Shown piece after piece: positions 57,936 to 64,000 of a stretch of 64,000 nucleotides of DNA. Source of the DNA: Vibrio alfacsensis (lineage in GTDB: Bacteria > Pseudomonadota > Gammaproteobacteria > Enterobacterales > Vibrionaceae); contig NZ_CP032093.1 of NCBI RefSeq assembly GCF_003544875.1, positions 992,001-1,056,000 on the forward strand, in the 5' to 3' direction. The number at the start of each line of letters is the position of its first letter. Position 1 is the first letter of the stretch. The position numbers and the translations under genes are program-made. The notes under the pieces were generated by a model. The model saw only the letters and a program-made list of their open reading frames with translations. It ran no database searches and was not told where the DNA came from.

Positions 57936-58692
57936 GCGTTTACATCCCTCATGCATTTGTAACTGATATTATTACTACCCCAAGCCATACCTTTAGCTTG
58001 GTATCATTGTTAGCTATCACCGACGTCATTCATTTTAAATAACAGCCAAGCCTCGCCAACACACGTCGAGTTGAACCACTAAAATCCCCATAGCCTGAAT
58101 GATGGCTAATGATGATTTATGCATCAACACTTTCCACTTTAGTCAATGAATTTCATCAGTCAACCGTGAATTGAAACAAATAAAGCAATTATTAAAAACA
58201 AACCACCAGATAAATTAACAATTATGAGCGTAGTTTGTCTGCTCAGTGTTTCTGTATAGTTATATGTCCTGTTAAATTATTTCTATCTTGGTCTTACGTT
58301 CGGAATTTTACCCAACGATTGGAGTTAATCACTAAATGAATAAAAGTGTCATTTCAGTAATAAATAGCGAAACGTAACGTGATAAGTGTGATCTCCTACC
58401 ACGGATGTGAGCTCGTTGTTTGGCTCCGTTCAATGTGAGAAAAAGGCGCGATACAGAGTGCGACTTTGATAAAGAGGTCAATGAGTCAAGTAAATTTGAA
58501 TGTAACTCGAATGGGAAAAATCTTTTATTTGCGTGCCCATCAGAGGTGGATTAGTCTCTATATAAGACGAAATTTTTATCTATCAAAGTCCATTAAGGTG
58601 CCATATCTCACTACACCATGCGGCATGCTTATGGTAGATTGGTTTTATAGGTCGAAAACATCAACCCTTTGATAAGATATCTTTAAATTGCC
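57936..58692. other. 757-bp divergent spacer cspD/clpS
   Basis: AT-rich region holding the promoters of both genes. A 6-bp inverted repeat CCAAGC/GCTTGG lies at 57980-58001 in the cspD leader. A TGTGATCT half-site, perhaps for CRP, is at 58387-58394. A 68-codon frame at 58466-58672 has no ribosome site and no familiar sequence, so I do not call it a gene. Confidence 0.5.
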
Positions 58693-59013
58693 ATGAGTAA
58701 AAATTTTGAATGGGTGACTCCGGACTCTGATCTTCTGGAGAGAGAAAGTACAAAAGTACAACCACCGAAGCTTTACAATGTTGTACTAAATAACGATGAC
58801 TACACACCTATGGATTTCGTCATAGAGATACTTGAGCGATTTTTCTCTCATGATATTGATAAAGCAACACAAATCATGCTCAAGATCCACTATGAAGGAA
58901 AGGCAATTTGTGGCACATACAGCGCAGAAATTGCTGAAACTAAAGTAGCGCAAGTAACGATGTACTCAAGGGAAAATGAACATCCGCTACTATGTACTAT
59001 GGAGCAAGCGTAA
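58693..59013 (+). CDS. clpS: ClpA adaptor protein ClpS
   Basis: 106-residue adaptor that binds N-degrons (N-terminal Leu, Phe, Trp, Tyr) and delivers them to ClpAP. The core [24 protein letters not shown] carries the conserved N-D-D residues that hold the substrate alpha-amino group. [20 protein letters not shown] and the C-terminal strand follow. Upstream of clpA, 47 bp apart, as in most proteobacteria. Confidence 0.97.
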   Translation: MSKNFEWVTPDSDLLERESTKVQPPKLYNVVLNNDDYTPMDFVIEILERFFSHDIDKATQIMLKIHYEGKAICGTYSAEIAETKVAQVTMYSRENEHPLLCTMEQA

Positions 59014-59060
59014 CAAGAAGACTTGCTCGAGCAACCAAGTTGTTCTTTCGGGAGGTACTT

Positions 59061-61331
59061 ATGCTAAATAAAGAACTAGAGTCAAGCCTTAACGGTGCAT
59101 TCGCTCGCGCACGTGATAAACGTCACGAGTTCATGACTGTCGAACACCTCCTACTTGCATTGTTAGAAAATGATGCAGCTAAGGAAGCCCTATTAGCCTG
59201 TAAAGCCGATCTTGATGCTTTGCGTAACGAGCTCGATATTTTCATTGATCAAACGACTCCTCTCATTCCTGAAAGTGACGAGACAAGAGAAACGCAGCCA
59301 ACGTTGAGTTTTCAACGTGTGTTACAGCGTGCAGTTTTTCACGTTCAGTCGTCGGGTCGTAACGAAGTTACCGGTGCTAATGTTCTTGTCGCGATTTTTA
59401 GCGAGCAAGAATCTCACGCGGCCTACTTGTTGAAGAAGAATGACATCTCACGCTTAGATATTGTGAACTATATCTCTCACGGTATTACAAAAGCATCTGG
59501 TTCGAATGAGGATTCTCCATCATCAGATTCTTTTGGTTCAGAAACGCCAGAAGAGGTGAATCCTGATGAGCGTTTGGAAAGTTTTGCAACCAATCTTAAC
59601 CAAGTTGCAAAAGCGGGTAATATTGACCCACTTATTGGACGTGATAAAGAGCTAGAGCGTACGATTCAGGTGCTTTGCCGCCGTCGTAAAAACAACCCAT
59701 TACTAGTTGGTGAAGCGGGCGTTGGTAAAACGGCTATCGCAGAGGGTCTTGCTTGGAGAATCGTTGAGGGTCAAGTGCCAGAAGTGATTCAAGATAGTGT
59801 CATCTACTCTCTTGATATTGGCTCCCTTTTAGCGGGCACAAAATACCGTGGTGACTTTGAAAAGCGCTTTAAGACCATCTTAAAGCAGCTAGAAAAAGAA
59901 GACGATGCGATTCTATTTATCGATGAGATTCATACCATCATTGGTGCGGGTGCCGCATCTGGTGGACAAGTCGATGCTGCCAATCTCATTAAGCCACTAT
60001 TAAGTAGCGGTAAGTTGCGCTGTATTGGTTCTACAACCTACCAAGAGTACAGCAACATCTTTGAGAAAGAACGAGCATTATCTCGCCGTTTCCAAAAGAT
60101 CGATGTAGTCGAACCGTCTCTCGATGATACGACTAAGATTCTAATCGGCCTCAAGCCGAAGTACGAAGCTCACCACGAAGTGCGTTACACCAACAAAGCA
60201 TTGCGTGCGGCGGTTGAATTGTCAGCGAAATACATTAATGAGCGTCACTTACCTGATAAGGCCATTGATGTGATTGACGAAGCGGGTGCACGTAGCCGTC
60301 TTGCTCCGGCTAGTCGTCGTAAGAAAACCGTTGGTGTAGCCGATATCGAAGCTATGGTTGCGAAAATGGCGCGAATTCCAGAGAAGTCGGTATCGTCATC
60401 CGATAAAGACATACTCAAAAATCTTGATGATAAGATGAAGATGTTGGTCTTCGGTCAAGATGATGCAATTGATGCGCTTTCCGAGGCGATCAAACTGTCT
60501 CGTGCCGGTTTAGGCGTAGACAACAAACCAGTAGGCTCATTCTTATTTGCTGGCCCTACCGGTGTTGGTAAAACAGAAGTGACCGTTCAGCTTTCGAAAC
60601 TGCTTGGTATTGAACTGCTTCGTTTTGATATGTCTGAATACGGTGAGCGTCACTCCGTTAGCCGTTTGATCGGTGCGCCTCCAGGCTATGTTGGTTATGA
60701 TCAAGGTGGCTTGCTGACGGATGCCGCTATTAAGCATCCTCACTCAGTGGTTTTACTTGATGAGATTGAAAAAGCGCACCCAGACATCTTTAACTTGCTA
60801 CTGCAAGTGATGGACAACGGTACGTTAACGGATAACAACGGTCGTAAGGCAGATTTCCGTAACGTGATTCTTGTCATGACCACTAACGCTGGTGTGGCGG
60901 AAACCGAGAAGAAATCCATTGGTCTGATTCAGCAAGACAACACTCACGATGCGATGGCGGAAATTAAGAAAGTATTTACGCCAGAGTTCCGTAACCGTCT
61001 CGATAACATCATTTGGTTTAATAGCCTAGATGAAAGCATCATCCATCAAGTTGTAGATAAGTTCATTGTTGAGCTACAAGTTCAACTGGATGCTCGTGGC
61101 GTATCGATGGAAGTGTCGCAAGATGCTCGTCATTGGTTGGCTCACAAAGGCTATGACAAAGCGATGGGGGCTCGCCCAATGAGCCGTGTTATCCAAGAGC
61201 AACTCAAGAAACCATTGGCAAATGAACTTCTGTTTGGTTCACTCGTTGATGGTGGTACGGTTAAAGTGACATTAGTGAAAGATGAGCTTAAGTTTGAGTA
61301 CTTAAGTGAGAAAGAAGCTGCGCTTCACTAA
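59061..61331 (+). CDS. clpA: ATP-dependent Clp protease ATP-binding subunit ClpA
   Basis: 756-residue double-AAA+ unfoldase of ClpAP. The N-domain (residues ~1-140) binds ClpS. Walker A of ring 1 is [16 protein letters not shown] near 210, with Walker [15 protein letters not shown]. Ring 2 has [15 protein letters not shown] near 495 and [13 protein letters not shown]. The ClpP-binding IGL loop reads SIGLIQQDN near 617. GGGAGG precedes the ATG at 59061; the longer frame upstream overlaps clpS and is not used. Confidence 0.98.
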   Translation: MLNKELESSLNGAFARARDKRHEFMTVEHLLLALLENDAAKEALLACKADLDALRNELDIFIDQTTPLIPESDETRETQPTLSFQRVLQRAVFHVQSSGRNEVTGANVLVAIFSEQESHAAYLLKKNDISRLDIVNYISHGITKASGSNEDSPSSDSFGSETPEEVNPDERLESFATNLNQVAKAGNIDPLIGRDKELERTIQVLCRRRKNNPLLVGEAGVGKTAIAEGLAWRIVEGQVPEVIQDSVIYSLDIGSLLAGTKYRGDFEKRFKTILKQLEKEDDAILFIDEIHTIIGAGAASGGQVDAANLIKPLLSSGKLRCIGSTTYQEYSNIFEKERALSRRFQKIDVVEPSLDDTTKILIGLKPKYEAHHEVRYTNKALRAAVELSAKYINERHLPDKAIDVIDEAGARSRLAPASRRKKTVGVADIEAMVAKMARIPEKSVSSSDKDILKNLDDKMKMLVFGQDDAIDALSEAIKLSRAGLGVDNKPVGSFLFAGPTGVGKTEVTVQLSKLLGIELLRFDMSEYGERHSVSRLIGAPPGYVGYDQGGLLTDAAIKHPHSVVLLDEIEKAHPDIFNLLLQVMDNGTLTDNNGRKADFRNVILVMTTNAGVAETEKKSIGLIQQDNTHDAMAEIKKVFTPEFRNRLDNIIWFNSLDESIIHQVVDKFIVELQVQLDARGVSMEVSQDARHWLAHKGYDKAMGARPMSRVIQEQLKKPLANELLFGSLVDGGTVKVTLVKDELKFEYLSEKEAALH

Positions 61332-61360
61332 GTTATAAGTTAATAATGCCGAGTCTGTAT

Positions 61361-61393
61361 AAAAGCGTGCGATTCATCGTGCGCTTTTTTTTT
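61361..61393 (+). terminator. Intrinsic terminator after clpA
   Basis: AAAGCGTGCGA pairs with TCGTGCGCTTT with two G-U pairs around a TTCA loop, followed by nine T residues. Confidence 0.88.
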
Positions 61394-61443
61394 GCTTACG
61401 ATCTGGTGACTTAGGATGGGTCTGTAGAGCAAATTTCAGATAA

Positions 61444-61472
61444 TAAAAAACGGAGACAAAGCTCCGTTTTAT
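61444..61472 (-). terminator. Intrinsic terminator after infA
   Basis: Perfect 9-bp stem AAAACGGAG/CTCCGTTTT with a 6-base loop. On the minus strand TTATTATC follows, 22 bases past the infA stop. Confidence 0.88.
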
Positions 61473-61491
61473 TGCATCCGAAAATCTAAGA

Positions 61492-61710
<219 letters not shown>

Positions 61711-61790
61711 TTAATCCTCTTTAGAAATTAGGCAATATTAGCGTGCGTATTCTGCCGCTAATTAGTAATTATGTAAAGTTGGAGCGTATT

Positions 61791-62492
61791 CTACCCTTGC
61801 CAACGCTGATTTACTAGCCTTTGGTGGCGCTGAAATCGTGTTTTGTAGTTCATTGCCGGACATTCATCAATCTGATACCCCAGATAAAGCCAGTGTTTAT
61901 CGCTCTTTTGGCAAAACTCGATTTGGTAAAGAACCGCCAATGTACCGAGGGAAAGGGGAAAGTCAGGATCGAAAAAGGTGTAAAACGCGCTCGCACATTG
62001 CGACATTTCGTCGGTGACAGCAATTGCAACTAATTGCTGTGAGCTATCATAGATGTGGAGGAAGCGTGTCTTGAGCCATGTGGTTTGTGCAAAACGAGCA
62101 AACTCCTCTTTTTGTGGAGGGTACATCGTGCCATCTTTGTGGCGTTTGCAAATATAACGGCTGTACAAATCAAACCAATCTTTATCCATTTCAGGTTTTG
62201 CTTCCCAGCGTAATTGGGCGGCCTTATTTAATAAGCGTTTTTGGCTTTTCGACGCCACAAAATCTGCGATGGATACTCGTATTGGATCGCACGCACTACA
62301 AAGCTCACAGTGGGGCTTATAAATGGTATTTCCACTGCGTCTAAATCCATTGGCTAAAAGAACCTGATAGCTGTGCTCACTATGCAGTTCTTCGTCAAGA
62401 GCTACAGCGACACGCTCTTGACGATTAGGCAGGTAGCTGCATGGATGATTATTCGTTAGTCCAATGCGTATGTGTTGAAGCTCTGTGCTCAT
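61791..62492 (-). CDS. bpt: Aspartate/glutamate leucyltransferase Bpt
   Basis: 233-residue enzyme that adds leucine from Leu-tRNA to proteins with N-terminal Asp or Glu, creating N-degrons for ClpS. It belongs to the arginyl-transferase (ATE) fold. The N-terminal part has CSYLPNRQERVAVAL and a cysteine motif CELCSACDP near residue 65. The C-terminal part has YLGYQIDECPAMNYKTRFQP-like sequence. It sits 58 bp after aat on the same strand. Confidence 0.95.
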   Translation of the reverse strand: MSTELQHIRIGLTNNHPCSYLPNRQERVAVALDEELHSEHSYQVLLANGFRRSGNTIYKPHCELCSACDPIRVSIADFVASKSQKRLLNKAAQLRWEAKPEMDKDWFDLYSRYICKRHKDGTMYPPQKEEFARFAQTTWLKTRFLHIYDSSQQLVAIAVTDEMSQCASAFYTFFDPDFPLSLGTLAVLYQIEFCQKSDKHWLYLGYQIDECPAMNYKTRFQRHQRLVNQRWQG

Positions 62493-62550
62493 TGCGGCAT
62501 GTCCTGCAGGGTTTGAGGTTCAAAGGTTCCTATTTTTGTCTGCTTATCTC

Positions 62551-63198
62551 TTAAAGATAGTAGTTTTTAAAGAAAGCATCACGCTCAAGTTCAAACGCAC
62601 CAAGAGATGCGAGGTGTGAATTCATGACTTGACAGTCGATCAACTGACCATCATTTGACGCTAAATGTTCACATAGATACCACAATGCAATTTTGGATGC
62701 GTTATCTTTAAGGCTAAACATCGATTCACCACAAAAAAGCTGACCCACGCTTATTCCATACAACCCTCCAACCAGTTGTTCATCATGCCATACTTCAATT
62801 GAATGACAGTAGCCGTGGTTTGCAAGTTCAATATATGAGCGCTGCATGTCCTCGTTTAACCAGGTTTCTTCGGCAGGGCGTGTGGATGAGCACAATTGAA
62901 TAACGCGGGCGGTTGCATTGTTCAAGGTTACTTTATACTGTTGTTTGCGTTGAAACTTTTTTAGGCTCTTTGATGGCCGGAACGTGTTTGGATCAAAGAC
63001 CGCTCTCGGCGATGGGCTCCACCAGAGGATAGGCTCTCCGGGACCATACCAAGGAAAAATACCTTGGTGGTAGCCATTTAGAATGCGCTCAGGATTGAGA
63101 TCGCCCCCGATAGCCAGCAAACCATTTGGATCGCTTAATGCTTCGTAGGGAGATGGAAACAAGAATGAGTCATCCAATTCAGTTAAGTAGATAGGCAT
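62551..63198 (-). CDS. aat: Leucyl/phenylalanyl-tRNA-protein transferase Aat
   Basis: 215-residue enzyme that adds Leu or Phe to proteins starting with Arg or Lys. The family motifs are FPSPYEALSDPNGLLAIGGDL, GIFPWYGPGEPILWWSPSPRAVF (near residues 47-69), VGGLYGISVGQLFCGESMFS, and DCQVMNSHLASLGA. It shares an apparent operon with bpt and lies near clpSA. Confidence 0.97.
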   Translation of the reverse strand: MPIYLTELDDSFLFPSPYEALSDPNGLLAIGGDLNPERILNGYHQGIFPWYGPGEPILWWSPSPRAVFDPNTFRPSKSLKKFQRKQQYKVTLNNATARVIQLCSSTRPAEETWLNEDMQRSYIELANHGYCHSIEVWHDEQLVGGLYGISVGQLFCGESMFSLKDNASKIALWYLCEHLASNDGQLIDCQVMNSHLASLGAFELERDAFFKNYYL

Positions 63199-63238
63199 AA
63201 AAAGAGTTTACCAACATCAGAGCTTATAGGAGCTTAGT

Positions 63239-63715
63239 ATGAGAAGAACAAGATTTAATGTACAACGCTGGGCATGGATCATACTGTTTTTGCCTTTTTT
63301 CGCCAATGCATCATACGAAAGAAATGTCGCAAAACCCGTTAATCAAGTGGTTTATGGCAAAGTAGACTCCGTTCGTTACATTACTCAGCAAGAAGTTAAA
63401 CAATCCCAAAGTAACGGTTGGCAAACATTATTGGGTGCGACGATTGGTGGTTTAGTCGGGAACCAGTTTGGTGGTGGAACAGGTAAAGAGGTCGCCACAG
63501 CTGTGGGTGCACTAGCCGGAGCGGCAGTTGCACGAGAGCGCAGTAATTATCAATATACGGTGGAATATAAACTGGTCGAACTGCTGATCAAAGTGGATGG
63601 TGATAAGTTGATCAACGTGATTCAAGATGTTGATAACAGTATGCTATTTAATCGGGGTGATGATGTTCGTATTTTGTACTTTGACGATGGGGTTCGAGTC
63701 GATATCGCATACTAA
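63239..63715 (+). CDS. Glycine-zipper 2TM (SlyB/17-kDa-antigen-like) envelope protein
   Basis: 158-residue exported protein. An N-terminal hydrophobic segment (WAWIILFLPFFANA, residues 12-25) looks like a cleavable signal peptide; no lipobox is seen, unlike SlyB or Pal-like relatives. The glycine zipper LLGATIGGLVGNQFGGGTGKEVATAVGALAGAAVA lies at residues ~64-98 (two short membrane-like helices). A beta-rich tail follows. Function unknown; family members are outer-membrane stress proteins. GGAG precedes the ATG. Divergent from aat, with 40 bp between starts. Confidence 0.85.
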   Translation: MRRTRFNVQRWAWIILFLPFFANASYERNVAKPVNQVVYGKVDSVRYITQQEVKQSQSNGWQTLLGATIGGLVGNQFGGGTGKEVATAVGALAGAAVARERSNYQYTVEYKLVELLIKVDGDKLINVIQDVDNSMLFNRGDDVRILYFDDGVRVDIAY

Positions 63716-63890
63716 TGGAGCGAAATGACGCCTCAATCAAGCTGATTATTTATTCAAAAAATAGCATGGATTTGCTCTGGTTTTGTGGTGGTTTTTTCGT
63801 TAGTCTGAATTCACGAAGAATTGTTTAACTCTCCGAATTTGTGAACTGCCCGAATTGTAAAGTGAGAGTACAAAGGATTATCAACGCTTA

Positions 63891-64000
63891 ATGGAAAGCC
63901 TAACGTTACAACCAATCAAAAAAATTCATGGGGAAGTAAACCTTCCTGGTTCAAAAAGTGTTTCTAATCGAGCTTTGCTGCTCGCGGCTTTGGCCAAGGG
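63891..64000 (+). CDS. aroA: 3-phosphoshikimate 1-carboxyvinyltransferase (EPSP synthase), 3' end missing
   Basis: Only the first 36 codons are inside the window. The start [35 protein letters not shown] contains the family signature [17 protein letters not shown], which binds shikimate 3-phosphate. The ATG at 63891 has AAGGA upstream at a rather long distance. The preceding 175-bp spacer probably holds the promoter. Confidence 0.95.
   Translation, partial: MESLTLQPIKKIHGEVNLPGSKSVSNRALLLAALAK

Noticed and set aside
58466..58672. 68-codon frame before clpS
   Set aside because: No ribosome site, no recognisable protein feature, and position in a promoter region; left as intergenic.
61332..61491. 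tRNA gene between clpA and infA (E. coli has serW nearby)
   Set aside because: No cloverleaf could be formed; the stretch holds only two terminators.

Overview
The window is a stretch of a gammaproteobacterial chromosome, almost certainly a Vibrio and possibly of the Harveyi clade. Indicators are Vibrio-type genes (a DUF3360 permease, CsiV, a monomeric isocitrate dehydrogenase, an OmpT/OmpU-like porin beside dinG) and a gene order that, from memory, follows large blocks of the V. cholerae chromosome 1. It is almost all core genome. I see no IS element, prophage, integron, CRISPR array, rRNA or tRNA.

Layout. 1-6.2 kb: end of a ZntA metal ATPase, udp, a stand-alone CARF-nuclease (DUF1887/Card1-like), and a chemoreceptor. 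6.4-11 kb: hinT, a COG3014 lipoprotein, ycfL, lpoB, a thiK-like kinase and ycfP. 11-22 kb: ndh behind an FNR-box promoter, a RimL-like acetyltransferase, csiV-mfd-plzB on the minus strand, and the lolCDE lipoprotein release operon. 22-28.6 kb: DUF2062 divergent from comEC-msbA-lpxK-ycaR-kdsB, a lipid A/Kdo supply operon. 28.8-33.7 kb: the spoVR-yeaH-prkA stress module. 34-40 kb: yfbU, a CbiM-like permease, pflA, an LpxR-like lipid A deacylase and pflB. 40-47 kb: DUF3360, a glycine-rich lipoprotein and an arginine-type ABC transporter. 47-53 kb: minus-strand dinG, then TSUP-priC-rsmS-xthA, and a porin. 53-64 kb: yccT, rluE divergent from icd, cspD divergent from clpSA, infA, the two N-end-rule aminoacyl transferases (bpt, aat), a glycine-zipper protein and the start of aroA.

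Themes. (1) Envelope biogenesis dominates: Lol, MsbA, LpxK, KdsB, LpxR, LpoB, CsiV and porin. (2) Anaerobic and redox control: an exact FNR palindrome lies just after a near-consensus promoter before ndh, and pfl and DUF3360 have weaker FNR-like sites. (3) The N-degron pathway is complete here: Bpt and Aat make degrons, ClpS and ClpA read them.

Oddities. Three otherwise conserved genes (yeaH, rsmS, porin) are broken by small indels in short A/T runs, which suggests sequence error as much as biology. The best candidate for something undescribed is a sigma-54-type promoter followed about 75 nt later by an intrinsic terminator, between prkA and yfbU. Many intergenic spacers carry short tandem repeats.
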